A stretch of 64,000 bases of DNA from Methylobacterium fujisawaense (GTDB taxonomy: Bacteria > Pseudomonadota > Alphaproteobacteria > Rhizobiales > Beijerinckiaceae). The stretch spans positions 310,001-374,000 of the forward strand of contig NZ_JACJIM010000007.1 in assembly GCF_014138435.1 (NCBI RefSeq), in the 5' to 3' direction. The notes below the pieces were generated by a model. It ran no database searches and was not told the origin of the DNA. It saw only the letters and a program-made list of their open reading frames with translations. Position 1 is the first letter of the stretch, and every line of letters begins with the position of its first letter. The translations under genes were made by a program, and so were the position numbers. Positions 33,859 to 41,692 of this stretch are shown piece after piece.

Positions 33859-35640
33859 TCAGGCGGCGGCGAGGGCCATCGCCATGGATTCCTTCTTCAT
33901 CAGCTCCCGGAAGAAGCCGTCGAGATGGGTCAGCTTGTCGGGCGAGCCGTCCTGCGCGATGCGGCCGCCGTCGAGCACGACGATCCGGTCGAAATCCTGC
34001 AGCGTGGAGAGGCGGTGCGCGATCGCGATGACGGTCCGGCCCTTCATCAGGTTGGCGAGGGCCTGACGGATCGCCTGCTCGGATTCCGCGTCCAGCGCCG
34101 AGGTGGCCTCGTCGAGCAGCAGGATCGGCGAGTTCTTCAGGATCGCCCGGGCGATGGCGATCCGCTGACGCTGGCCGCCCGAGAGCTTCACACCGCGGTC
34201 GCCGACGATCGTGTCGAAGCCTTCGGGCAGGGCCTTGATGAAGTCGGTGCAATGCGCGGCCTCGGCGGCCTGCCAGACCTCCTCGTCCGTCGCCTCGGGC
34301 CGGCCGTAGCGGATGTTCTCCCGCAAGCTGCGGTGGAACATCGAGACGTCCTGCGGCACCACCGTGATCGCCTCGCGCAGGGATTCCTGGGTGACCCGCT
34401 CGACGTTCTGGCCGTTGATGCGGATGGCGCCACTCTGCACGTCGTAGAAGCGCTGAATCAGCGAGAACAGGGTCGACTTGCCGCCGCCGGACCGGCCCAC
34501 CAGACCGACGCGCTGGCCCGGCTCGATGACGAGGTCGAAATCCGTGAAGACGGGGCGCCCGTCCGGATAGCTGAAGGCGACGTGCTCGAACTCGATCTTG
34601 GCGCCCTGGCCGGTGAGCGGCTGCGCTTCCGGATGATCCACGAGATCGTGGGGCTGAAGCAGGGTGTGCAGGGCCTCGGCCAGCCGGGCGGTGTGCTGGG
34701 TCGCATCGACGAGCGCGACCGCGAGGTCGCGGGTGGCCGCCAGGATGCGGATGCCGAGCGTGCAGACCAGCACGACCTGACCGTTCGTCGCCTGTCCGGC
34801 CTCCCACATCTGGATCGCCCAATAGAGCAGGCCGAACACGGCAAGCACGGTCAGCACCGCGTGCACGATGCGCAGCTTCTCGAGGTAGAGGAGCGACGAG
34901 CGCCGCGCCCGCATCTCGGTGGCGATGGTGCCCTCGAAGCGCTGCCCCTCGCGCTTGAAGGCCGAGAAGGCGCGCACGAGCGACATGTTGCCGACGAGAT
35001 CGACCATCTCGCCGTCGACGCTGGCGGCCTTGGCGGCGAAGTCGTGGTGCAGCGGCTTGCCGGCCGAGGCCATCTTGAACATCAGCACGACGACGGCCGC
35101 GAACACGCCCGCCAGGATACCCGCCATGGTGAGGTTGACGGTGGCGATGTAGGCGATCGACCCGAAAGCCGCGACCGTCGGCGGCATCACGTTGAACACG
35201 AACATGTTCTCGACCGTGAAGATCGCGTTCGAGGTCGCCGTGATGCGCGACGCCAGGGTGCCCGGCTGGCGGTCGGAGAAGAAGGTCGGGGAATGGCCGG
35301 TCATGTGCCGGAACAGGTCGCGCCGGATGTCGCCGGTGATCCCCACGAAGGTGAAGGCGCCGGTCAGCGCCGCCACGCGCCAGAGCATGTTGTCGGCGGC
35401 GATGAAGGCGACCAGGACCGCGAGCGCGCTCCAGACGACCGTGTTGCCCGGGCCGGGCCCCTTCGTCAGCGCGTCGACCACGCCCTTGAGGGCGTAATCG
35501 GTGGAGACCGAGAAGCCGACGGCGCCGAGCACGGAGATCAGGATGACCAAGTGCGGCAGCCAGCGGCGGCGGAGATACCGCGCGACGAAGGCGAAGGGCC
35601 TGTCGGCGTATCGGTGCAGCTCTTCCATCGCGGTGACCAT
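33859..35640 (-). CDS. ABC transporter with fused membrane and ATPase domains
   Basis: The 593-residue half-transporter (exporter fold, works as a dimer) has six membrane helices in residues 25-320. These include TLASRITATSNAIFTVENMF, a coupling region typical of type IV exporters. The ATPase follows, with Walker A GRSGGGKST, Q-loop VVPQDVSMF, signature LSGGQRQRIAIARAIL, Walker B ILLLDEATSALD and the switch His in AHRLST. It resembles MsbA/multidrug or lipid exporters; the substrate is unknown. It is a single gene between glsA and an MFS gene. Confidence 0.95.
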   Translation of the reverse strand: MVTAMEELHRYADRPFAFVARYLRRRWLPHLVILISVLGAVGFSVSTDYALKGVVDALTKGPGPGNTVVWSALAVLVAFIAADNMLWRVAALTGAFTFVGITGDIRRDLFRHMTGHSPTFFSDRQPGTLASRITATSNAIFTVENMFVFNVMPPTVAAFGSIAYIATVNLTMAGILAGVFAAVVVLMFKMASAGKPLHHDFAAKAASVDGEMVDLVGNMSLVRAFSAFKREGQRFEGTIATEMRARRSSLLYLEKLRIVHAVLTVLAVFGLLYWAIQMWEAGQATNGQVVLVCTLGIRILAATRDLAVALVDATQHTARLAEALHTLLQPHDLVDHPEAQPLTGQGAKIEFEHVAFSYPDGRPVFTDFDLVIEPGQRVGLVGRSGGGKSTLFSLIQRFYDVQSGAIRINGQNVERVTQESLREAITVVPQDVSMFHRSLRENIRYGRPEATDEEVWQAAEAAHCTDFIKALPEGFDTIVGDRGVKLSGGQRQRIAIARAILKNSPILLLDEATSALDAESEQAIRQALANLMKGRTVIAIAHRLSTLQDFDRIVVLDGGRIAQDGSPDKLTHLDGFFRELMKKESMAMALAAA

Positions 35641-35709
35641 TCCGTATTCGCGCGGCTTTGGCTTACGGGCTGAGGCGGCGTGCAGAGCGGGCGCAGTCTG
35701 ACCCGCAGC

Positions 35710-35729
35710 GGCAACGCGAGAGCGTTGCC
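35710..35729. other. Perfect 8-base-pair hairpin with GNRA-type loop
   Basis: GGCAACGC-GAGA-GCGTTGCC forms an exact hairpin with a GAGA tetraloop when read on the plus strand. It lies in the gap between the MFS stop (35833) and the ABC transporter start (35640). It could be a terminator for the MFS transcript or a leader hairpin for the ABC gene; no T-run follows on either strand. Confidence 0.45.
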
Positions 35730-35832
35730 ATATGTTTCACCGGCCCGCACCTTCCGTGCGCTTTTATCCGCAGAACCTGAACGTCGCTTGAGCGGCGCGG
35801 AAACACCCTTGCGAATCCGATGCCGCGGCCGG

Positions 35833-37194
35833 TCAGGCCGTGTGCTCCGTCGGACGCGTCTCCGGCATGATCAGCGCCACCAGCATGAAAGCCGCGAACC
35901 CCACGATCGCGAGCCCCAGGAAGGCGCTGTGGCTGCCGAGATGGTCGGCCATGATGCCGGCAAGCGAGGTCGAGAGGGCGGCGCCGATGCCCATGGCCGT
36001 GCCGACCGCGCCGAGGGCGAGGTTGAAGCGGCCGGTGCCACGGGTGAGATCCGACACGATCAGCGGCACCATCACGCCCAGCACCGACGCCGAGATGCCG
36101 TCCAGCACCTGGATGGCGACGAGACCGTAGGGGTTGGTCGTGTAGGCGAGCAGCAGGCCCCGGACCGGCAGGGCGCCGAATCCGAACAGCAGCACCGGGT
36201 AGCGGCCGAAGCGCTCGGCGGCCCGGCCGACCGCAGGGGCGCTGACCGCAAGCACCGCCTGCGGGACCATGATGCAGGCGGCGACCAGCGCGGTGGCGGT
36301 CTCGCTCGCCCGCAGGGTCAGGACGCTGCCGACCAGGGGCAGCATCGCGGCGTTGGCGAGGAAGAACAGCACCATGCAGGCCGCGAAGCACAGGAGGCTC
36401 CGATTGGTCAGCAGGGCGCGGATGCTGTCCTTGCCGGTCGACGGCGCCGTTTGCGCCGTGGCCGGCTCCTTGAACACGTTGGAATCGATGTCTTGGGCGC
36501 GGATGCGCGCCAGCGCGATCACCGTCGGGATACCGAGGGCGGCGGTGAGGTAGAAGACGGCGCCGTTCGACAGGTAATATCCGATGGCGCCCATCCCGGC
36601 CGCGCCGAGGGCGTTGCCGAGGGCCGCGAAGCTGGCATTGCGGCCGAGACGCTCGCCAGCGTGGGCACGCCCGACGAGTCCGATGCTGATCGCCGCGATG
36701 GCCGGTGTGAGCACGCAGCTCGCGGCCGAGTGCAGTGCCATTGCCAGGAGCACGATCAGGAAGCTCGGCCAGACCGCCAGCGCGAAGGCGCTGCCGGCGA
36801 TCCCGATCACCGCCACGGCAGCGGCGAAGCGCTTCGAGCGCACGACGTCGACGAAGGCGCCGCCCGGGACCTGGCCCAGCAGCGCCACGAGGCTCCCCAC
36901 GGTCAGGGCGAACCCGATGTCGGACTGGGTCCATTTCGCCTGGGAGAAGTAGACGGCCAGGAAAGGGCCGAACCCGGTCTGCAGGTTGGCCACGAAGAAC
37001 GCGAAGGCATCTAGGCCGTAGCGGCTCGTTGCCGAGATCACGCGTCCCCCCTGTGCGGCAGGAACCGCCGACGCGCGCGCGGCCTCGCCCGCCGGATCCT
37101 TCAGGCGGCCCGGACGGGAGCGGATGTCCTGACGGGACAGCTCACGTTCGCGCGGAGTGGCGGCGGTTCGGGCCTTCGACCGGGCCACCGTCAC
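35833..37194 (-). CDS. MFS transporter, putative efflux type
   Basis: This is a 453-residue protein with about 12 membrane helices after a 60-residue basic N-terminal extension. Major-facilitator features include GQVPGGAFVDVVRSKR after helix 2, GLVGRAHAGERLGRNASF, and QVLDGISASVLGVMVPLI in the second half. The substrate is unknown. The GTG start at 37194 overlaps the TGA of the PRC-barrel gene (GTGA), so translation is probably coupled. A later GTG before ISATSRYGLDAF would remove the charged extension and is an alternative start. Confidence 0.85.
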   Translation of the reverse strand: MTVARSKARTAATPRERELSRQDIRSRPGRLKDPAGEAARASAVPAAQGGRVISATSRYGLDAFAFFVANLQTGFGPFLAVYFSQAKWTQSDIGFALTVGSLVALLGQVPGGAFVDVVRSKRFAAAVAVIGIAGSAFALAVWPSFLIVLLAMALHSAASCVLTPAIAAISIGLVGRAHAGERLGRNASFAALGNALGAAGMGAIGYYLSNGAVFYLTAALGIPTVIALARIRAQDIDSNVFKEPATAQTAPSTGKDSIRALLTNRSLLCFAACMVLFFLANAAMLPLVGSVLTLRASETATALVAACIMVPQAVLAVSAPAVGRAAERFGRYPVLLFGFGALPVRGLLLAYTTNPYGLVAIQVLDGISASVLGVMVPLIVSDLTRGTGRFNLALGAVGTAMGIGAALSTSLAGIMADHLGSHSAFLGLAIVGFAAFMLVALIMPETRPTEHTA

Positions 37195-37958
37195 TTATCC
37201 GGTGCCTTCTCCGGAGGGCGGGCGGGCGCGGTCGCGGCCGGCGCCGCCGCGCCCGAGGCCGCACTACCCGGAGCGGGCGAGGTCGGAGCCGCCGCGGCGG
37301 GGGCCGGTTGCGACGGTGCCGCCGAGCCCGGCGCCGCATTGGCCGGCGGCGTGGTCGCCTGCTCGCCCTCCGCCGCCGGCGCGGCGGGGCTGGCGGGCCC
37401 GAGAACCACGATCGGCTCCCCGGCCTTGTATTCCGGTGACACGCGGACTTGGTTGCGGGTCAGCGCGACCGAGAGCTTGCGCTCCTTGCCGCCGTCCGGC
37501 GTGAAGCGCAGGGCGCGCCAATCCACCGCGATCTTGCGGGTTCCGACCCCGAGGAAGCCGCCGAAATCGATGATGGCGGCCCTGGGATGGCCCTCCTTGT
37601 CGATGATGATGTCGATGACGCGCCCCAGTTCGTCGCCGCCGGCGCTGCGCACGCTGCGACCGAGCAGGCTCTCGTAATCCTGCGTGTCGAGGACCGTGGC
37701 CGGTGTTCCCTGCTGCTGCGCCTGGGTCGTGGAAGGCGGCGAAGTCCCGGCGGCCGGCGGTGCGGCCGGCGCCGCCGCGGGCGGAGAAGTCGGCGGTGTC
37801 GGAGTTGGCGCCGGAGCCGGAGTCGCGGACGGAGGCGTGGCCGGTGCGTGCGGCGCTGCCTGCCCGGCCGCACCCTCGCTGCCGCTCACCTGCGCCGCAG
37901 CCCCCGACGCCCAGAGGGCGAGCGTCACGGCCGCGATCATCCGGTTGGTTCTGAACAC
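37191..37958 (-). CDS. Secreted PRC-barrel protein with Ala/Pro-rich flanks
   Basis: The 255-residue protein has a signal peptide (AAVTLALWASGAAAQ), a 65-residue Ala/Pro/Thr linker and then a PRC-barrel domain at about residues 88-170 (DYESLLGRSVRSAGGDELGRV, IIDKEGHPRAAIIDFGGFLGVG, KIAVDWRAL). A second Ala/Pro-rich tail reaches the end. PRC-barrels are small beta-barrels often seen in envelope proteins of Hyphomicrobiales, with no common known function. It is coupled to the MFS gene by a 4-base overlap. The flanks are low-complexity and probably disordered. Confidence 0.87.
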   Translation of the reverse strand: MFRTNRMIAAVTLALWASGAAAQVSGSEGAAGQAAPHAPATPPSATPAPAPTPTPPTSPPAAAPAAPPAAGTSPPSTTQAQQQGTPATVLDTQDYESLLGRSVRSAGGDELGRVIDIIIDKEGHPRAAIIDFGGFLGVGTRKIAVDWRALRFTPDGGKERKLSVALTRNQVRVSPEYKAGEPIVVLGPASPAAPAAEGEQATTPPANAAPGSAAPSQPAPAAAAPTSPAPGSAASGAAAPAATAPARPPEKAPDK

Positions 37959-38280
37959 GCTTCGTCCTCTGAGGAAGGGCCGGGCTGCACCGGCGCGCCG
38001 GCGCGTCCACGACCATATCGGCCGGTTCCGGGTCCGCCGCCGGCTGGACCCCGCCTGCGGAGGGCGTCATGCCGCAGGACCTGGGCGAAGTTATGGACCG
38101 CAGCGGCCAGACAGCAAGACGCGAACCGCGCGCTTCGGCGGTCTGCCACAAAGGATACGGCGATGATGACCGGGGGCGCGACGGCACTGTCTGGTTTTCG
38201 CCGCATCCCCGGCGTAGACAACCGCTCATAAGCCCATGCGAGCCGCGGACGGCACCGCGGCCACTGTCGAGGACCACACG
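37959..38280. other. Intergenic region without recognisable gene
   Basis: These 322 bases separate the divergent PRC-barrel and lipoprotein genes. I see no convincing coding frame, repeat or RNA. Promoters for both genes are expected here, but I cannot point to clear boxes. Confidence 0.5.
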
Positions 38281-38688
38281 ATGTCGACCCTCCCCACGTC
38301 GAGATGCGCCGCAGCGCGCGGCCTTGCGCTCGGCGCTGCCCTGGCCGGCCTCGTGGCCGGCTGCCAGGCGCTCGGTGGCGGCGGCGGCGTGATGCCCGCG
38401 ACAGAGGTCGGCCTGCCGCCCTCGCTGCGCGGATCTCTGCCGAACCGCGAGCCGCGCAATGCTGCGGTCGATGCCGATGGTCAGCCGCTCCAGACCGCTC
38501 CGACGAAGCAGCTGGCGATCCCGAAGACCGCCGGCGGGGCGACCCGCACCGCCGATAGCGGGGAGCGCCGGATCCGGCGCGAGGATCTCGACGGCGGCAA
38601 TGCGGCGGTCGGTGGCAGTGGCAGCAGCGGCGCAATGGGTCCGATGCTGTCGCCCGGCGGCAGCGTCGGCCTCGGCGGGAAATTCTGA
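38281..38688 (+). CDS. Small lipoprotein of unknown function
   Basis: The 135-residue protein has a type II signal peptide with lipobox LVAGC (LALGAALAGLVAGCQALGG), so the mature protein should be anchored by lipid at Cys28. The rest is polar, rich in Gly, Ser and Pro, with a C-terminal GGSVGLGGKF. No family is recognised. The ATG at 38281 places the leader correctly; the frame's earlier start at 38236 does not. It stands alone, convergent with a PRC-barrel gene. Confidence 0.68.
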   Translation: MSTLPTSRCAAARGLALGAALAGLVAGCQALGGGGGVMPATEVGLPPSLRGSLPNREPRNAAVDADGQPLQTAPTKQLAIPKTAGGATRTADSGERRIRREDLDGGNAAVGGSGSSGAMGPMLSPGGSVGLGGKF

Positions 38689-38749
38689 GCCGTCAGGCCG
38701 AGACCGCCGCGCCCGCTCAGGAGGGGCGCGCGTACGGGCCGTCGAAGGC

Positions 38750-39151
38750 CTAGATCCGGGCGCGATAGCTCGGATCGGCGACTTCGTCTTCGCCGGCGCC
38801 GGAGCTCGATGCGCCTGCGAGGACCGCCGGATCGATGTCGATCACGTAGCCGCCGAATTCGGTGCTGTAGGTCAGAGCCTTCCAGGGAAGCGGGTGGTGG
38901 GTCTCACCCAATCCGAGGAATCCCCCGAAGGCCAGCACCACGTAGGCGACCTGTCCGGAAACCTTGTCCACCATGAAATTGTGGACGGCGCCCAGGTGGC
39001 GGCCGCTGCTGTCGTACACGGCGGTGCCTTCGACCTTGTTCGACGCGATCAGCCGGGGGCTCTCGTCGATGGCGATGCCCTCGCCGGCGGGATCGAGCTC
39101 CAGGGTGCCGGGCTTTCTCAAGGCGCGTTCGTTGGGCAGGTCCGTCGGCAT
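38750..39151 (-). CDS. PRC-barrel domain protein
   Basis: The 133-residue protein has one PRC-barrel domain at about residues 35-110: RLIASNKVEGTAVYDSSGRHLGAV, FMVDKVSGQVAYVVLAFGGFLGLGETHHPLPWKAL and YSTEFGGYVIDID. The N-terminal 30 residues are polar and no signal peptide is seen, so it is probably cytoplasmic, unlike the secreted PRC-barrel protein at 37191. A good ribosome site (GGGAG) precedes the ATG at 39151. The family is common in Methylobacterium-like genomes, with no assigned reaction. Confidence 0.88.
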   Translation of the reverse strand: MPTDLPNERALRKPGTLELDPAGEGIAIDESPRLIASNKVEGTAVYDSSGRHLGAVHNFMVDKVSGQVAYVVLAFGGFLGLGETHHPLPWKALTYSTEFGGYVIDIDPAVLAGASSSGAGEDEVADPSYRARI

Positions 39152-39267
39152 GATGTCTCCCGATCCATGAGCGGGATCGTGCCCGCGTGGCGGTCCCTGG
39201 CTCACTAAGCGCGTGGGCCGGGACGGGTTCCGCCTCCTGAGCCGGTGGCCGGGCGAGCGCCGGCCTC

Positions 39268-39753
39268 TCAGAGGTCGGGTGGTATCCCGGCGCTCCTCCG
39301 CCGCTGATTGATCCGGTCGCGGACCGATCGGCTGGCCAGCAGCATCTCGAACCCGAAGGCCACGAGGGCGCACAGGGTGCAGAGGATCGCCGCGCCGAAC
39401 AGACCGAACAGCAATGTCGTGACCGTGCTGTCGCGCATGGCTCCGACGAACAGGGTCAGCACCGATCCGCAGGTCGCCACGCCGCCCAGCGCGGCCAGGA
39501 ACACGGCGGCATCCAGGGCCAGCGAGCGCCGGTGCAGCCGATCCAGGCGCCGTCCGAGGAGGATGCGCTCCGCATCGCCGGCGCCCGCGAGGAGCCCGGA
39601 GACGTGGTCGGCCTGATCGGCCACGCGCGCGAGCCGCGCGCCGAAGACGTTGAGCAGCGTCGCGATGCCCGACAGCAGGAACACGGGGCTCAGCGCCACC
39701 TGGACGACGTGGGCGGTGCTTTCCGGGCTGGCGAGGGTGATCGGATCGGTCAT
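39268..39753 (-). CDS. DUF2721 family membrane protein
   Basis: This is a 161-residue protein with three predicted membrane helices: one at the N-terminus (VVQVALSPVFLLSGIATLLNVF) and two in the second half (ALDAAVFLAALGGVATCGSVLTLFV, LLFGLFGAAILCTLCALVAFGF). A cytosolic basic region (LLGRRLDRLHRRSLAL) lies between them. This layout matches DUF2721, whose function is unknown. The start is ATG 39753 (MTDPITLA). A 40-residue membrane peptide gene may lie just upstream on the same strand. Confidence 0.85.
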   Translation of the reverse strand: MTDPITLASPESTAHVVQVALSPVFLLSGIATLLNVFGARLARVADQADHVSGLLAGAGDAERILLGRRLDRLHRRSLALDAAVFLAALGGVATCGSVLTLFVGAMRDSTVTTLLFGLFGAAILCTLCALVAFGFEMLLASRSVRDRINQRRRSAGIPPDL

Positions 39754-39802
39754 GCGGTCGGGCTGATGCACCCGGTGGACGGGCGCTGCAATCCCGGCGC
39801 GT

Positions 39803-39925
39803 TCAGACCAAGCCGCGGCCCGGCGCGATGCCCGGCACAGAAGGCTCGGCCCGCACCAGGAGCCCGAGACTCGTGACCAGTCCGGTGGCGAGCAGGAGCG
39901 CGAGGGTGAGGGTCGGGGCAAACAT
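39803..39925 (-). CDS. Possible 40-residue membrane microprotein
   Basis: A short frame on the minus strand starts with ATG at 39925 and encodes 40 residues, beginning with one hydrophobic helix (FAPTLTLALLLATGLVTSLG) followed by a short polar tail. It is upstream of DUF2721 on the same strand, separated by about 50 bases. Only its hydrophobic profile and placement support it; no family is known. Confidence 0.35.
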   Translation of the reverse strand: MFAPTLTLALLLATGLVTSLGLLVRAEPSVPGIAPGRGLV

Positions 39926-40168
39926 GCCTGTACTTCACGTGCAGGATTGTTAAAGGCAGGTTTCACGCCCGGCGGTCGGCCGAATAATCTTGGCGGCGGC
40001 GTCCATCCGGCGATCCCGCAGGGGATTTCTGCGCCTGCCTTGTGGATGAGGCGTTTCCAAAGGCAATTTCCCCTTGGAACGGCGGCGGCACCGCTTAGTT
40101 GCTGCTATGCTGGCTCGGCCGTGGGGCGATCATGCCCCGGCCTGCGGCCCGAGAACCGGAGGATGTTG

Positions 40169-40528
40169 ATGGCCACAAAGACCGAGAAGGCTGCGCCCAA
40201 GGCGGCCAAGACCACCAAGACTGCGGAGAAGGCCGCCCCGGCCAAGGCTGCGAAGCCCGCCGCCGAGAAGTCGGCCGGCGCCAAGCCGAACGCTCTGCAG
40301 CAGCCGCTGAAGCCGTCGGCCGAGCTCGGCGCCATCGTCGGGACCAGCCCGCTGCCGCGCGGCGAGGTGGTCAGCAAGGTTTGGGACTACATCAAGAAGA
40401 ACAACCTTCAGAACCCGCAGAACAAGCGTGAGATCCTCGCCGACGACAAGCTCAAGAAGGTCTTCGGTAAGGACAAGTGCACGATGTTCGAGATGAACAA
40501 GCATCTCGCTGCGCACCTGAAGGCCTGA
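40169..40528 (+). CDS. SWIB/MDM2 domain protein with Lys/Ala-rich N-terminal tail
   Basis: The 119-residue protein begins with about 38 residues of Lys/Ala-rich sequence (KAAPKAAKTTKTAEKAA), resembling histone H1-like tails. A SWIB domain follows: LQQPLKPSAELGAIVG, LPRGEVVSKVWDYIKKNNLQNPQNKREILAD and MFEMNKHLAAHL. SWIB domains occur in eukaryotic chromatin remodellers and in chlamydial and some proteobacterial proteins. A DNA- or chromatin-associated role is inferred. ATG 40169 has GGAGG six bases upstream; the ATG at 40163 overlaps that site. A hairpin follows the stop. Confidence 0.9.
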   Translation: MATKTEKAAPKAAKTTKTAEKAAPAKAAKPAAEKSAGAKPNALQQPLKPSAELGAIVGTSPLPRGEVVSKVWDYIKKNNLQNPQNKREILADDKLKKVFGKDKCTMFEMNKHLAAHLKA

Positions 40529-40534
40529 TCGCGC

Positions 40535-40578
40535 CCTAGAGCCAAGTCCGGCATTCTCTCCGGGCCGACGGCTCTAGG
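40535..40578 (+). terminator. Stem-loop after the SWIB gene, probable terminator
   Basis: CCTAGAGCC (40535-40543) and GGCTCTAGG (40570-40578) form an exact 9-base stem, with a further GTCCGG/CCGGGC pairing inside the loop. It starts 6 bases after the SWIB stop. There is no T-run, as is usual in this GC-rich sequence. The remaining gap to 40826 shows nothing clear apart from a weak resemblance to dispersed repeats. Confidence 0.5.
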
Positions 40579-40826
40579 AGCCCTGCGGCGTTCCCCGTCG
40601 TACGGGAAGACCGGCCGTGTGGCTTGGTATGACGCGGACGCGAGTCCGGCATCCAGAGCCGCCGGTCCGATCCCTCGTGGCGAACGCACCGCCTGAACCC
40701 GAGGCGCCCGACGTATCGCCAGCGCGGGCTTGTCGATGCGCCGCCGCGCGGATTTTGCCGTCCCAGACCCGCACGGTTCGAGCCCCGCTTCGGCGGTGGC
40801 CGGCGTTGCCCCCACCGATCCCGCCT

Positions 40827-41624
40827 TCAAGCGAGGCCCTGCAGGACCCCTCCGTCGACCCTCAGGGCGGCGCCGGTGGTGGCGCTCGCGGCCGGGCTGC
40901 AGAGATAGGCGACGAGATTGGCCACCTCGTCCACCCGCGCCAGCCGCTGGATCAGCGACGAGGGGCGATGCTCCGCGACGAATTTCTGGCCCATGGCCTC
41001 GAGGTCGGTATCGGCTGCGCCTCCGGCCATCTGCCGCATGAAGTCCGCGACACCCTCCGAGAGGGTCGGGCCGGGCAGGACACTGTTGACCGTCACGCCG
41101 CTGCCGGCCACCGTCTGCGCCAGACCGCGGGAAATCGCGAGCTGCGCCGTCTTGGTCATTCCATAGTGGACCATCTCGGTCGGCGTGTTGATGCCCGACT
41201 CGCTGGAGATGAAGATCACCCGTCCCCAGCCCCGCTCCGCCATGCCGGGCGTGTAGGCCCGCGACAGGCGCACGCCGCTCATCACGTTGACGTCGAAGAA
41301 GCGCTGCCAATCGGCATCCGGGATCTCGAAGAACGGCTTCGGCTCGAAGATCCCGGTGTTGTTGACCAGAATGTCGACCGCCGGGACAGCCTTGACCAGG
41401 GCTGAAACGCCCTCACCGGTGGCGATATCGCCCGGTGCCGCAAAGGCGCGGCCGGCCCGCGTCTCGCCCCGCAGCTTCGCGAGGGCGGCCTCGACCCGCT
41501 CGGGCGTGCGACCGTTGATGCCGACCTCCGCACCGAGATCGCAGAGTTCCTTGGCGATGGCGTAGCCGATGCCGCCGGTCGACCCGGTGACCAGGGCCTT
41601 CCGGCCGGTGAGATCGAGATCCAT
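40827..41624 (-). CDS. SDR family oxidoreductase
   Basis: This is a 265-residue classical short-chain dehydrogenase. It has the cofactor motif TGSTGGIG at about residues 14-21, NNTG, the catalytic Ser in FISSESG, and the YGMTK tetrad (Tyr and Lys). It ends with GAALRVDGGVLQ, as in the FabG/glucose dehydrogenase-like group. The substrate is unknown. It lies 68 bases downstream of the DHA2-type MFS gene on the same strand and is likely cotranscribed. Confidence 0.93.
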   Translation of the reverse strand: MDLDLTGRKALVTGSTGGIGYAIAKELCDLGAEVGINGRTPERVEAALAKLRGETRAGRAFAAPGDIATGEGVSALVKAVPAVDILVNNTGIFEPKPFFEIPDADWQRFFDVNVMSGVRLSRAYTPGMAERGWGRVIFISSESGINTPTEMVHYGMTKTAQLAISRGLAQTVAGSGVTVNSVLPGPTLSEGVADFMRQMAGGAADTDLEAMGQKFVAEHRPSSLIQRLARVDEVANLVAYLCSPAASATTGAALRVDGGVLQGLA

Positions 41625-41692
41625 GGGGCGCTCCAGCATGGGATACACCCCATCAACGCAAGCCGGCGTCCCGGGTGGCATACGCGATCCGG

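Noticed and set aside
38236..38280. Earlier start of the lipoprotein gene at 38236
   Set aside because: It would place 15 polar residues ahead of the lipobox leader. The ATG at 38281 gives a normal lipoprotein signal.
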